64,000 bases of DNA from Asaia bogorensis_B (lineage in GTDB: Bacteria; Pseudomonadota; Alphaproteobacteria; Acetobacterales; Acetobacteraceae): assembly GCF_900465315.1 (NCBI RefSeq), contig NZ_UBIX01000007.1; one strand, given 5' to 3'. The position numbers were made by a program, and so were the translations under genes. The notes beneath the pieces are model-generated. The model was not told the DNA's origin, searched no databases, and worked only from the letters and a program-made list of their open reading frames with translations. This document shows, one piece after another, positions 1-10,040 of this stretch; positions within the stretch are counted from its first letter, which is position 1, and every line of letters starts with the position of its first letter.

Positions 1-1065
1 ATCGGCCACCCTGTCTCCACATTCGGCTGAGACGCGGAACCATTTTGCCGCCTCATCCGGGTCGCGCTTTACCCCCGTCCCGGTGAGATAGAGCAGCCCG
101 AGACCACGCGCAGCCGCGCCATGTCCAAGCTCTGCGGCAATCTGGTACCAGGTGGCTGCCTCAAGATAATTCGGCGCCATCTCCTCGCCGCGGATATGCA
201 GGTCACCCAGCAGCGCCGCTGCTTCCGAATCCCCTCCCATGGCAGCGCGGCGGAGCCAGGTTTCCGCCCGATCCAGCCGACGGGCCACACCTTTTCCCTG
301 CAGGAGATAAAGAGCAAAACGCGTCTGGGCCTGTACGACACCCCGTTCAGCCGCTTTTTCGAAATAACGGGCCGCAACTGAAAAATCGGGTGGCTGCCCT
401 ATGCCCTGTTCACTGATCCAGGCCAGGAAATAGAAAGCAGTTGCCAGCCCAGCGCGGGCTGCACGCTCCAGTTCAGCGGTCCCACGTGCGAGATCGTCGT
501 CCGATTCCGGATTGGTATGGAGCGCCATACCCAGCCCGAGATGTCCCTGAGCCGAGCCAGCCGCCGCAGCCTTCTCGTACCAGCCACGCGCCTCGAGCGG
601 ATTGCGCAGATCGTCTGGCCCATTGGTCAGGACATAAGCAAGCAGTGCCTGGGCGTCAGGCTGGCCCTCATCGGCTGCAAGGCGGCTCCAATAGGCTGCC
701 TTGCGTAGATCAGGAATCCGTTTCTGATCCCGCGTATCGACAAGGAGAGAGGGGCGGTTTTCGTCGAAGCCTTCGGGAAAACCGACGAGGTACAGCGTAC
801 CCAGCATAAGCCGGGCCTGAACATGTCCACTCTCGGCGGCCTTGCGCATCCACTTCGTGCCATCTTCCAGACTGGGTGGCGTGCCCCAGCCTTCGAGATA
901 GGCCTTGCCTATGCGATATTGCGCCTCGACATTTCCCTGTGTCGCCAGAGGGCCGAGCAGGGCAAATCCCTGCACGGCATTTTCGCCGGACTCGATTTGG
1001 GTGATCGCATGCCTGAGTCTCGCATCACGCGAGACGATCGATGCGAGACGTGATTTCAAAGCCAC
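1..1065 (-). CDS. Sel1-like repeat protein (partial, C-terminus beyond window)
   Basis: The reverse strand is open from a GTG at 1065 to the window edge, giving 355 codons without a stop. The start is set by GGAGGAG at 1072-1078, six bases before the GTG. The translation is a chain of Sel1/TPR-like helical repeats, recognisable from recurring blocks such as AAESGHVQARLMLGTLY, AAERGVVQAQTRFALYL and AAELGHGAAARGLGLLY. No signal peptide or membrane segment is visible, so it is probably cytoplasmic and acts as a protein-protein scaffold. It begins 30 bases after the HlyD stop codon and is very likely the third gene of the type I secretion operon, which suggests a role in substrate recruitment or regulation (inference). 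The true length is unknown because the gene is cut by the window edge. Confidence 0.85.
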   Translation of the reverse strand, partial: MALKSRLASIVSRDARLRHAITQIESGENAVQGFALLGPLATQGNVEAQYRIGKAYLEGWGTPPSLEDGTKWMRKAAESGHVQARLMLGTLYLVGFPEGFDENRPSLLVDTRDQKRIPDLRKAAYWSRLAADEGQPDAQALLAYVLTNGPDDLRNPLEARGWYEKAAAAGSAQGHLGLGMALHTNPESDDDLARGTAELERAARAGLATAFYFLAWISEQGIGQPPDFSVAARYFEKAAERGVVQAQTRFALYLLQGKGVARRLDRAETWLRRAAMGGDSEAAALLGDLHIRGEEMAPNYLEAATWYQIAAELGHGAAARGLGLLYLTGTGVKRDPDEAAKWFRVSAECGDRVAD

Positions 1066-1095
1066 CCTACTCTCCTCCGGGCAAGTCCAACCCGT

Positions 1096-2550
1096 TCAGT
1101 TTGGCTCACGCATACCATTCGACATGGCAGGGATGACCTTGCTGAACAGCCACTGGATCATCGTGCGTTTACCCACCTGGATGTCGGCCGATACGGACAT
1201 GCCTGGCGTCGGATGGAAGAAGCTCGGCACGCCATGAAGCGTATAACGGTCGATGCGCAGGCGAACACGGTAATAACCATTCTGCGAGGGATCCTCGTCA
1301 CCAGCCGCCATCTGCCCCATCGCGCCGCTTTTGGCATCAGCTGCCGTGAACGCATCAGCACTGATGAGACGTACAGTTCCTTCTGCCCCCCCATATTGCG
1401 TGAAAGGAAAGGTTGCGAACTTCAGCAGGGCATGGTCCCCAAGCTTGACGAAACCGGCATCGTTTCCTCTGAGAACCGCCTCGACCTCAAGCGCCGCGCC
1501 GGTCGGAACGATCGACATCAGAACCTGGGCAGGCGAAATAACCGACCCGATCGACAGCTTGGCAATATTGAGAACCACGCCCTCATCGGGAGATTTGAGA
1601 ACGATAAGCTTGTTGCGCAAGGCCGCCTTTTCATAATCACCTACAGCTTCATCCAGACGATGCTGAACCTCGGCGATCTGGGAATAGACCTGCGCCTTCC
1701 AGTTCTGCACATAGGCATCGCGCTCTGCCTGCGTTGCAGCGAGCTTGGATCTGGTTGCTGCGGCTGTCTGCTGGGCCTCGATCTGCGCTCTTTCAGATTC
1801 CATCAGCTCGCTTTGCGCTGCCAGGGTAGAAAGCTTGCTTCCAACCTGATCAGCCTGCAGACGGCGGCGCATCTGAAGAACCTCGTTCGCCACGCGCCCG
1901 CGGCTCTGATGCATGGCGGCACTGGCGAGGGAACCATTGATCTGGCTCTGAAGCGCCGCAATCTCCTGATCGAACTGGCTGATCTTGGCCGTGTATTCAG
2001 CCTTGCGCCGGGCATACGATGCCGCCTCTCTGGCCGCGTTGCTGTCGTTCAGATCAGGCGTGTAGTTTGTTCCGTCCGCCTCTGCATGAAGGCGCGCCAC
2101 AGTTGCCTGATATGAGTCACGCTGAGCTTTCAGATTGACGAGATCCGCCTTTGTGATGGTGGGATCCAGATGCGCCAGCACCTGGCCCTTTTTCACGTAT
2201 TGACCGAGCTCGACATCGATCGAGCGGATGATGGACAACTCCATCGGCTGGATAACCAGGTTGTTGTTCACCGCAACCAGCCTGCCGGGTGTGCTGACAA
2301 CCTTGTTCAGCGGGAACACCGCAGCCGCAACCAGCCCTGCGATGAACAGGGCCCCAACCAGCCAGATGATATGGCGTGCAGATGCCGTAGGGGGCATATT
2401 GACCAACGCCGCACTCGGCGAATGGAATTCCAGCAGAGCCAGAGGCAGCCCCTGAGGTGAAAACGGATCGTCAGCCTGCCTTGGGACGTGCTGCTGGATT
2501 TCCGTGCTTTCCTCTTGCCCGTTTCCGGGAACAATATCCTTGTCGCTCAT
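1096..2550 (-). CDS. HlyD-family type I secretion periplasmic adaptor
   Basis: This 484-residue protein is a membrane fusion protein of the HlyD/PrtE type, linking an inner-membrane ABC exporter to a TolC-like outer-membrane channel. Residues 1-60 are cytoplasmic, one transmembrane helix spans about 61-79, a biotinyl-lipoyl-like half follows (VVSTPGRLVAVNNN), then a long Gln/Ala-rich coiled coil at about 150-310, a second lipoyl half (SPDEGVVLNIAKLSIGS) and a beta-barrel region. The ATG lies three bases after the stop of the ABC gene, with GAGG inside the end of that gene as ribosome site, so the two are translationally coupled. No TolC homologue is in the window. The substrate is unknown; the two Hint proteins elsewhere in the window are candidates. 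Confidence 0.93.
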   Translation of the reverse strand: MSDKDIVPGNGQEESTEIQQHVPRQADDPFSPQGLPLALLEFHSPSAALVNMPPTASARHIIWLVGALFIAGLVAAAVFPLNKVVSTPGRLVAVNNNLVIQPMELSIIRSIDVELGQYVKKGQVLAHLDPTITKADLVNLKAQRDSYQATVARLHAEADGTNYTPDLNDSNAAREAASYARRKAEYTAKISQFDQEIAALQSQINGSLASAAMHQSRGRVANEVLQMRRRLQADQVGSKLSTLAAQSELMESERAQIEAQQTAAATRSKLAATQAERDAYVQNWKAQVYSQIAEVQHRLDEAVGDYEKAALRNKLIVLKSPDEGVVLNIAKLSIGSVISPAQVLMSIVPTGAALEVEAVLRGNDAGFVKLGDHALLKFATFPFTQYGGAEGTVRLISADAFTAADAKSGAMGQMAAGDEDPSQNGYYRVRLRIDRYTLHGVPSFFHPTPGMSVSADIQVGKRTMIQWLFSKVIPAMSNGMREPN

Positions 2551-2553
2551 GGC

Positions 2554-4791
2554 TTATTCCTCATCCATCAGCATGGGATCGTCATTCTGATCGGTGTTCT
2601 TTTTATTATGGGTGCCGTGTTCGTGACGGTTCTGCTGCATCCAGAGCATGCGATAGATTTCGCAGCGTTCGAGCAGCACGTTGTGCGGCGCCACGTCGAC
2701 AACCTTGCCTTTATCCATGACGCAGATCTGATGACAGTCCACCAGCGAGGAGAGGCGATGGGACACGATGACCATCGTGCGCCCCTTGCCGATCCGCTGC
2801 AGGTTGGCGTTGACCAGCGCCTCACTTTCGGGATCCAGAGCCGATGTTGCTTCATCAAGGATCATCAGTTTCGGGTCACTGATCACAGCGCGGGCAATGG
2901 CCAGCCGCTGCCTCTGACCACCCGAGATGTTGGTTGATCCTTCCTCGATAGGCGTATCGTACCCGGCGGGCATACGGTCGATGAATTCCTCGGCACCGGC
3001 AAGACGAGCTGCCCTGATCACGTCATCCATGGTGTAGCCAGCTCGACCGGCAGTGATGTTGTCCCTCACCGTGCCGCGGAACAGGAAGTTGTCCTGGAGC
3101 ACGACGCCGAAGGAACGGCGCAGATGACTGAGATTGATCTCGCGCAGTTCCACCCCATCGAGACGCAGGTAACCCGTATAACTGCGACTTACCCCCTGAA
3201 GCAGACGAGTAACCGTGGATTTTCCGGAACCGGATCGACCAACCAACCCCAGCATGGTGCCAGCAGGAATTTCGAAATTGACGTTGTTGAGCGCCTTGAT
3301 CGATGTTCCGGGATAGCTGAAATCGACCTGGGCAAAAGAGAGCGCACCCTTGATCGGCGGCCGAAGACCCGAGGTAAGCGCCTTGGTTTCGGTCGGCTGG
3401 TTCAGCACAAGCCCCGCCTCACCAAGCGACGTCATAACCTCGTTTACGTCCTCGAGGATTTTCGCAAGCCCCACCAGAGGCGCCGCCACACGGCTACCCA
3501 ACATCATGAACGCCATAAGTGCGCCGGGCTGGATGCTGCTCGACCCCGTCAGGATCAGATAGGCACCAACAAGAATGATGCCGCGATTGATGAACATGTC
3601 GAGCGGCATGACCAGCGTGCTCGGCCAGTTCTGCATACGTCCCGCAGCCAGCTTCCACCGGATGACTTCGGCCGTAGTCTCATCCCATTTCTCGCGACGT
3701 GTCGGTTCGAGAGCCAGCGTCTTGACGGTACGAATACCGGCAACCGTTTCATAGAGAATGGAACTGCGGTCCATCTCCGCCTGAACCATCTTGTTGTAAA
3801 CACGCGTCATCGGGGTGAGGAAGATCACGATGATCAACCCGATGAGGCCTGCGCAGGCAACCGTCATCCAGGCCAGGGTCGAGCTCATCCAGAACAGGAT
3901 AGGCAGGATGACTATAAGCGTGAACATATCGAGGAAAGTCGACATGAGCTTGCCGGTCAGGAAGTCACGCACCCTGTAGATTGCCATATAGCGGCCAAGG
4001 ATACGCCCCGTCTGCTCGCGCTCATAAAACTCGAGAGGCAACGCAAGAAGGCGGCTGAATGCGTGAAGCGAGATACGTGTGTCGACGCGCGTCGTCATGA
4101 CAAGGGTTAGTTCACGGCGCCCATAGGTCAGCAACGTCTCGTAGAAGCTCAGGATCAGCACGATTGCCGTGATAGAGACCAGGGTCGACATCGAGTGGTA
4201 ATTCACCACGCGGTCGAGCACCTGCATGACAATCATGGCAGGGAATATTTGAAGTACCGACAAAACCATGGATGAGAACAGGATGTCACGCAGCGATTGC
4301 TTTTCGCGCAAGACGACACGCACGAACCACATCAGGTCAAAGGGTGCGTCTGCCTCTGAAAGGTCGCGGCGACGCTTGACCAGCAGGATATCGCCGGTCC
4401 AGACCTGCGTGAGCCTGAGTTCATCCACCGCAACAGGAACGCTGCCTTCATCTCCCAGCGGGTCGCGAAGCCAGACGATATTCTTGTCGGGATCTGCCCG
4501 CACCATCAAGGCTGCAGAACCATCACGAAACATCAGAACAATCGGTGGCGTATTCTGCATGCGAACGAGATAGCGCCACTTGATGCGCATCCCCTTCGCT
4601 ACAGCACCATTCTCGTTCAACCATCTTGCCAATGAAGCTGGCGAGGGTGAATCTTCCCCCGGCTCAGCCACAAAGTCACGCATATCAAGGTCAAGCCCGT
4701 GATACTTGGCAGCAGCCATAGCGGCGCGCAGTCGGATATAGATGGGATTTTGGGTTTCGCTGTCCGCAGCGACGCCATCACGATGCTTCAC
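2554..4791 (-). CDS. Type I secretion ABC transporter with degenerate C39-like domain
   Basis: This 745-residue half-transporter has the HlyB/LapB layout. An N-terminal C39-like domain covers about 15-140, six membrane helices about 160-440, and the ATPase about 480-715. The ATPase is intact: Walker A GRSGSGKST (Lys524), signature ISGGQRQRLAIARA, Walker B LMILDEATSA (Asp646/Glu647) and a switch His in IVSHRLSSL. The peptidase-like domain has no catalytic Cys, as in HlyB, where it docks unfolded substrate rather than cleaving a leader peptide. Translation starts at a GTG (4791) seven bases after GAGG. It heads an operon with hlyD and the Sel1 gene and is preceded by an AT-rich region. No substrate gene is adjacent. 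Confidence 0.93.
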   Translation of the reverse strand: MKHRDGVAADSETQNPIYIRLRAAMAAAKYHGLDLDMRDFVAEPGEDSPSPASLARWLNENGAVAKGMRIKWRYLVRMQNTPPIVLMFRDGSAALMVRADPDKNIVWLRDPLGDEGSVPVAVDELRLTQVWTGDILLVKRRRDLSEADAPFDLMWFVRVVLREKQSLRDILFSSMVLSVLQIFPAMIVMQVLDRVVNYHSMSTLVSITAIVLILSFYETLLTYGRRELTLVMTTRVDTRISLHAFSRLLALPLEFYEREQTGRILGRYMAIYRVRDFLTGKLMSTFLDMFTLIVILPILFWMSSTLAWMTVACAGLIGLIIVIFLTPMTRVYNKMVQAEMDRSSILYETVAGIRTVKTLALEPTRREKWDETTAEVIRWKLAAGRMQNWPSTLVMPLDMFINRGIILVGAYLILTGSSSIQPGALMAFMMLGSRVAAPLVGLAKILEDVNEVMTSLGEAGLVLNQPTETKALTSGLRPPIKGALSFAQVDFSYPGTSIKALNNVNFEIPAGTMLGLVGRSGSGKSTVTRLLQGVSRSYTGYLRLDGVELREINLSHLRRSFGVVLQDNFLFRGTVRDNITAGRAGYTMDDVIRAARLAGAEEFIDRMPAGYDTPIEEGSTNISGGQRQRLAIARAVISDPKLMILDEATSALDPESEALVNANLQRIGKGRTMVIVSHRLSSLVDCHQICVMDKGKVVDVAPHNVLLERCEIYRMLWMQQNRHEHGTHNKKNTDQNDDPMLMDEE

Positions 4792-5588
4792 GAAGCTTCC
4801 TCTTGTGTTTCACTAAGCCGCTCAGACTTCAGGACGCCCGAATAGCGCGAATACCCCTCCCCCTGTCGAGCGAGAATTTCGTGTTTTTATCATAAGTCAT
4901 AGAAATCGCTGAACTCGACACGAGATCTCTACATATTCTGGAACTGTTACTATGTAAATTCCAAACGAACTCGCGAAAAAATACATAGAATTTAAAATTG
5001 GTAACGTGCTCTGACGATTGCATCTTGTTGCAGCAACTCGCGAATGTCGGTCACTCTACACGCTTCGCAGGAGACGACTACGAAAGAAAATGGCGGGCAG
5101 GCCCCGCGCACCCGGTCGAGAAACAGCAGGTTCAGAGCCGTGGCCAGGTCACCTCGTCCCGCACAGCATGAACAAAACGCACCATGCTTCCTTTCATCAC
5201 CTGCAGTAGGCGCAACACGGCGGTAGACTGACCACATTCCCTGCCTTTCCACCCCGAATGAGAGGCAGGCACTCTCGTTCTGGCGTTGGGCAAGTTCTGG
5301 TGCCGGCGTGTCTTCATCACCGAGTATATAAAGAGGTATGCGCCCATCACCCGTCATTCATATCTCCGCATCCCTGCACTTTCATGCCAATCATAAGTCT
5401 CTAAGTACTATGTGGAAACCGGCAGGTCGCATGAGATAGGGCGAGCGCTTGGCCCCACCATGGAGCGCCCCTGCATGGCGCATCATACTGGACAGACGCC
5501 GTAGCCTCTGAAAAAAGGCAAGCAGCCGTAGCGCCCAGTCGCGGCTCCGCACCTGCGCCCGACCCATACAGCGAGACTGACCGCCATC
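4792..5588. other. Intergenic region between T1SS operon and metH
   Basis: This 797-base region separates two divergently transcribed units. About 4860-4995, next to the T1SS operon, is clearly AT-richer than the flanking genes and probably holds the operon promoter, although no convincing -35/-10 pair could be fixed. The remainder up to metH is ordinary GC-rich DNA with only unconvincing open frames. No SAM, SAH or cobalamin riboswitch could be recognised before metH. Confidence 0.5.
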
Positions 5589-8500
5589 ATGACACGTCCC
5601 CATCTTCTCGACGCCCTGCGTGACCATGTCCTGCTTTGCGATGGCGGGATGGGCTCACGCATCCAGATGCTCGATCTCGAAGTGGAGCGCGATTACTGGG
5701 GGCAGGAAAACTGCACCGAAATCCTGACGTTGTCCCGACCCGAACTGATCCGCGAGATCCATCGCGGGTATTTCGAGGTCGGCGCGGATATGGTCGAGAC
5801 CAATACGTTCGGTGGCTCGATCGTTACCCTTGCCGAATTCGGCTTGCAGGACCGTGCCCGCGAGATCAACCGCAAATCGGCCGAGCTGGCGCGCGAGGCC
5901 GCCGAGACCTTCAGCGACGGGCGTCACCGTTATGTTGTGGGCTCCATCGGCCCGGGCACCAAGCTGCCCAGCCTCGCCAATATCGACTACGATACCCTCG
6001 AGGCCGGGATCATCGAGCAATGCCGCGGCCTGATCGATGGCGGGGTCGATGCGTTTCTGATCGAGACCTGCCAGGACACGCTTCAGATCAAGGCCGCCGT
6101 CAATGCCGCCAAGGCCGCCAAGCGAGAACTGGGTTCGGATGCCCCGATCTTCGTGCAGGTGACCGTCGAGACCACCGGCACGCTTCTGGTTGGCCCCGAT
6201 ATCGCCGCAGCAGCTACCACCATCCACGCACTGGACGTGCCTCTTATCGGCATGAATTGCGCCACTGGCCCGCAGGAGATGGCGGAGCATGTGAAATGGC
6301 TGTCCGAGAACTGGCCCGGCCTGATTTCCATCCAGCCCAATGCAGGCCTTCCCGAGCTGGTGAACGGCACCACGCATTACCCCCTTACCCCCGGTGAGAT
6401 GGCAAGCTGGGTCGAGCGCTTCATCGTCGAGGACGGCCTCAATCTGGTGGGCGGATGCTGCGGCACCTCCACCCCGCATATCCAGGCGCTGGACGGGATG
6501 CTTCGCAAACGTGGCGGGACCAGTCATCGCCCCGCCCCGGTCAAGCGCATTCACCACTGGGTGCCGTCTGTCGCAAGCCTCTATACCCAGACACCGCTGC
6601 GTCAGGAGAACTCCTATTTCTCCATTGGCGAGCGCTGTAACGCCAATGGCTCCAAGAAATGGCGCGAGTTGCAGGAAGCTGGCGACTGGGATGGCTGTGT
6701 TGCGGTTGGGCGCGAACAGGCCGCCGAAGGCTCCAATGCGCTCGATCTCTGCACGGCCTTTGTTGGACGCAACGAAATTGCCGAGATGAATGAGGTCGTC
6801 ACGCGCTTCACGTCTTCAGTGAACGCGCCTCTGGTGATCGACTCGACCGAGACCCCGGTCATCGAGGCTGCGCTCAAGCTGCATGGCGGCAAACCCATCA
6901 TCAACTCGATCAATTTCGAGGATGGTGAAGGCCATGCCGAAGACCGTATGGTTCTGGCGCGCAAATTCGGCGCCGCGGTGATTGCGCTCACCATCGATGA
7001 AGTGGGCATGGCCAAGACGCCGGAAGACAAGCTGCGTATTGCCGAGCGTCTGGTCGATTTTGCCTGCACCAAGCACGGTCTGCCGCAATCCGATCTGATG
7101 ATCGATCCGCTGACCTTCACCATCGCCACGGGCGTGGAAGACGACCGCAAGCTGGGTGTCTGGACGCTCGAAGGCATCCGGATGATCCGCGAGCGCTTCC
7201 CTGACATCCAGATCATTCTGGGCCTGTCGAACATCTCCTTCGGCCTCAACCCGGCAGCGCGCGCTGTGCTGAACTCGGTCTTTCTCGATCATGCGGTCAA
7301 GGCCGGCATGACGGGTGCCATCGTACATGTGAGCAAGATCCGCCCGCTGCATCTGATTGCTGCCGAGGAAGTAAAGGTCGCCGAGGATCTGATCTTCGAC
7401 CGACGCAGCGAGGACTACGATCCGCTCCAGAAACTGCTGGAACTCTTTGCGGGCCGGAAGGCGGCTGATGCCGTTCAGAAGCGTCGCGCCGAGACGCCGG
7501 CCGAACGTCTCAAAGATCGTATCGTCGATGGCGATCGCAAGGGCATCGAGGATGATCTTGCTGCGGCGATGGAAGAAATGCCCCCGCTCGACATCATCAA
7601 TACCGTGCTTCTGGATGGCATGAAGGTGGTGGGCGAATTGTTCGGCGCAGGAAAGATGCAGCTTCCCTTCGTGTTGCAATCGGCCGAAACCATGAAAACC
7701 GCCGTGGCCTGGCTCGAGCCGTATATGGAGCGTGTCGAGGGGCAGGCACGCGGTACGATGGTCCTCGCGACCGTCAAGGGCGATGTGCATGATATCGGCA
7801 AGAACCTTGTCGATATCATTCTGACCAATAATGGCTATCGGGTCATCAATCTGGGCATCAAGGTGCCCCTGGCTGACATGATCACCGCAGCACGAGAGCA
7901 CAACGCTCAGGCCATCGGCATGTCGGGCCTGCTCGTGAAATCCACCGTGATCATGCGCGAAAATCTTGAGGAGATGGCGCGTCAGGGTATCGATATTCCT
8001 GTCTTTCTCGGTGGCGCAGCATTGACGCGCAACTATGTGGAAGATGAATGTGCCCGCTCCTACGGGATCGAGACCGCAGGGCGCGTCGCCTATGCACGCG
8101 ATGCCTTTGATGGGCTGTCGCTCATGGACAAGGTGGTGAACAACCAGTTTGACGACTACCTGAGCGCCATTCAGACGCGTCGGGCGGGTAAGCAGCGCAA
8201 AGTCGAGCGGGCGCCCGAGCTGGCCGAGACACGTGGCTTTGCGCCCATCGACAAGGAAGCGGCGCGCGCCCGTCGTGCCCGCGTGGCCGGAACGCAGCCT
8301 GTACCTGTGCCGCCTTTCTGGGGCGCCCGTGTGGTCGAGGCCGCACCCGCCGCTGTGCTGCCCTTCCTGAATGAGCGCTCGCTCTATCAGTTCCAGTGGG
8401 GCTTCCGTAAGCAGGGACGCTCGCTTGACGAGTTCATGACCTACGCCAAGCAGGAGCTGCGCCCTGTGCTCAAGCGTATGCTTGCACTTTGTGCGGAAGA

Positions 8501-9089
8501 AGCCATTCTCAAGCCTCAGGCCATCTATGGTTACTGGAAGGCCGCAGGCGAAGGGAATGACCTTGTGCTCTTCCATGAGGATGGCGTGACCGAGGCCGCA
8601 CGCTTCGCCCTCCCCCGTCAGCCCCGTGAAGATGGCGAGTGCATCGCTGATTTCGTGCGGGATATTGACGATGCTGAGCGCGACGTGGTGGGCCTTCAGG
8701 TCGTGACAGTGGGCCAGAAAGCGTCTGATCTGGCACGGGACTGGTTCGAGGCCAATCGCTATCAGGACTACCTGTATCTGCACGGACTTTCGGTCGAAAT
8801 GGCCGAAGCCATGGCAGAATACACACACAAGCGCATCCGCGCCGAACTCGGTTTTGCGGGTGAGGATGATCGCGACATGGAAAAGATGCTGGCGCAATCC
8901 TATCGCGGCTCGCGCTACTCCTTCGGCTACCCGGCTTGCCCGCGCCTGGAAGATCAGGAGCCCATTCTGAAGCTCCTCGATGCCGAGCGCATCGGGGTTT
9001 CGCTATCGGATGGCTATCAGCTTCACCCCGAGCAATCGACTTCTGCGCTCGTCATGCTCAACCCTCGGGCCAAGTATTTCACGGTCTGA
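5589..9089 (+). CDS. metH: Cobalamin-dependent methionine synthase
   Basis: This 1166-residue protein makes methionine from homocysteine using 5-methyltetrahydrofolate and methylcobalamin. The full four-module layout is present. The homocysteine module (1-310) has the zinc cysteines Cys224 (GMNCATGP) and Cys290/Cys291 (GGCCGTS). The pterin-binding module spans about 350-620. The B12 cap and B12-binding domain span about 640-880, with DVHDIGKN placing the cobalt-ligand His at 734. The C-terminal AdoMet reactivation domain (about 890-1166) ends with the typical RGSRYSFGYPACP block. The ATG has a weak ribosome site. It appears monocistronic. Enzyme identity is secure; regulation could not be read from the 5' region. 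Confidence 0.98.
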   Translation: MTRPHLLDALRDHVLLCDGGMGSRIQMLDLEVERDYWGQENCTEILTLSRPELIREIHRGYFEVGADMVETNTFGGSIVTLAEFGLQDRAREINRKSAELAREAAETFSDGRHRYVVGSIGPGTKLPSLANIDYDTLEAGIIEQCRGLIDGGVDAFLIETCQDTLQIKAAVNAAKAAKRELGSDAPIFVQVTVETTGTLLVGPDIAAAATTIHALDVPLIGMNCATGPQEMAEHVKWLSENWPGLISIQPNAGLPELVNGTTHYPLTPGEMASWVERFIVEDGLNLVGGCCGTSTPHIQALDGMLRKRGGTSHRPAPVKRIHHWVPSVASLYTQTPLRQENSYFSIGERCNANGSKKWRELQEAGDWDGCVAVGREQAAEGSNALDLCTAFVGRNEIAEMNEVVTRFTSSVNAPLVIDSTETPVIEAALKLHGGKPIINSINFEDGEGHAEDRMVLARKFGAAVIALTIDEVGMAKTPEDKLRIAERLVDFACTKHGLPQSDLMIDPLTFTIATGVEDDRKLGVWTLEGIRMIRERFPDIQIILGLSNISFGLNPAARAVLNSVFLDHAVKAGMTGAIVHVSKIRPLHLIAAEEVKVAEDLIFDRRSEDYDPLQKLLELFAGRKAADAVQKRRAETPAERLKDRIVDGDRKGIEDDLAAAMEEMPPLDIINTVLLDGMKVVGELFGAGKMQLPFVLQSAETMKTAVAWLEPYMERVEGQARGTMVLATVKGDVHDIGKNLVDIILTNNGYRVINLGIKVPLADMITAAREHNAQAIGMSGLLVKSTVIMRENLEEMARQGIDIPVFLGGAALTRNYVEDECARSYGIETAGRVAYARDAFDGLSLMDKVVNNQFDDYLSAIQTRRAGKQRKVERAPELAETRGFAPIDKEAARARRARVAGTQPVPVPPFWGARVVEAAPAAVLPFLNERSLYQFQWGFRKQGRSLDEFMTYAKQELRPVLKRMLALCAEEAILKPQAIYGYWKAAGEGNDLVLFHEDGVTEAARFALPRQPREDGECIADFVRDIDDAERDVVGLQVVTVGQKASDLARDWFEANRYQDYLYLHGLSVEMAEAMAEYTHKRIRAELGFAGEDDRDMEKMLAQSYRGSRYSFGYPACPRLEDQEPILKLLDAERIGVSLSDGYQLHPEQSTSALVMLNPRAKYFTV

Positions 9090-9236
9090 CCCGAGTGTGA
9101 TGCCACGTTTTCCCGAGCGCGGAGGCATACTTGCCGGGAATTGAAATTGGCCCCGCATCTCTTCAGGAACTGCGGCGCCATCCTGGCCGGCCACTCCCTT
9201 GACCGGTGAGGGGAGAGAGAAGGCGATGGGACAGAG

Positions 9237-9989
9237 ATGACACATCCGGATTTTTCCGCTTTGGAACAACCCGAGATCAGAGAGGCCGCAGACCGTATCG
9301 CTGGCTATCTGGCTCTGACAAGTGTCGATGATGCACCGAACCGGATCGACCTCGTTTGTCTCGCTGGCAATGGCGTGCTTGCCTGTGTTGATCATGCCAC
9401 GAGCCTGGCGCGCCAACATGACTGTCTCCTGCTCATCACCGGAGGGATCGGCCATTCGACCCCGCCGCTGGTGGCGGCTCTTGCCTCGCGCCTCGATTGC
9501 GCATCCTCTGCCCTCGCCGATCTTTCGGAAGCCGAATTGATCTCTCGGCTGATTGCAGCAGATTCCCTCATCGCCCGTGACCAGATCATTCTGGAGACCC
9601 GCTCGACAAATACGGGTGAGAACGCGGCTTTTACGCGCGACACACTCGAAGAGCTGGGGCTGAAGCCGCACCATGTTGTTCTGGTTCAGGACCCGCTTTT
9701 GCAACGCCGCACCGACGCGACGTTTCACCATGTCTGGCGCGGTCACCCGACCCTGTTCTTTTCCTCTGCGCCTTTCACGCCCCGCCTCGGAGAAGCGGTA
9801 ACATCAGAATCCTGGACAGAGGAGCGCTACCTGTCCCTGCTCCTGGGGGAAATTCCCCGGCTACAGGATACGACCACGGGTTATGGCCCAAGGGGGCGCG
9901 GCTTTATCGGGCACGTTGATATACCCCGAATGATCCTCGAGGATCACGCGCGGCTTGCGGCTCGCTTCACGACGCACGCCACGCGCTAA
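9237..9989 (+). CDS. YdcF-like protein (DUF218 superfamily)
   Basis: This 250-residue protein resembles E. coli YdcF: a Rossmann-like core with LLLITGGIGHST near 65-75, the family motif ETRSTNTGENA at 120-130 and VVLVQDPLLQRR near 155. No signal peptide or transmembrane segment is visible, which separates it from the membrane-bound ElyC/SanA branch. E. coli YdcF is reported to bind S-adenosylmethionine, but no reaction is established. It follows metH by about 150 bases in the same direction, with no strong hairpin between, so co-transcription is possible. It converges on the outer-membrane gene across a hairpin. Confidence 0.75.
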   Translation: MTHPDFSALEQPEIREAADRIAGYLALTSVDDAPNRIDLVCLAGNGVLACVDHATSLARQHDCLLLITGGIGHSTPPLVAALASRLDCASSALADLSEAELISRLIAADSLIARDQIILETRSTNTGENAAFTRDTLEELGLKPHHVVLVQDPLLQRRTDATFHHVWRGHPTLFFSSAPFTPRLGEAVTSESWTEERYLSLLLGEIPRLQDTTTGYGPRGRGFIGHVDIPRMILEDHARLAARFTTHATR

Positions 9990-9996
9990 CCCGACA

Positions 9997-10028
9997 ACCC
10001 GGCATGAGGAGAGATTCCTGTGCCGGGT
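9997..10028. terminator. Bidirectional hairpin between ydcF-like and OMP genes
   Basis: ACCCGGCA (9997-10004) pairs perfectly with TGCCGGGT (10021-10028), and an inner AGGA/TCCT pair extends the structure. It lies in the 51-base gap between two convergent genes. There is no run of T on either side, so it may stop transcription with help or act mainly as an mRNA 3' end. Confidence 0.55.
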
Positions 10029-10040
10029 CACACCCGTGCC

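Noticed and set aside
4992..5357. 121-codon open frame on the minus strand between the T1SS operon and metH
   Set aside because: Amino-acid composition is odd, no ribosome site or known domain is seen, and it lies in non-coding-looking sequence; chance frame in GC-rich DNA.
5405..5430. GACCTGCC on the minus strand resembling the end of a cobalamin riboswitch B12 box, near metH
   Set aside because: It is on the strand opposite to metH, and the other conserved riboswitch elements (GCCACTG and the upstream core) are missing.
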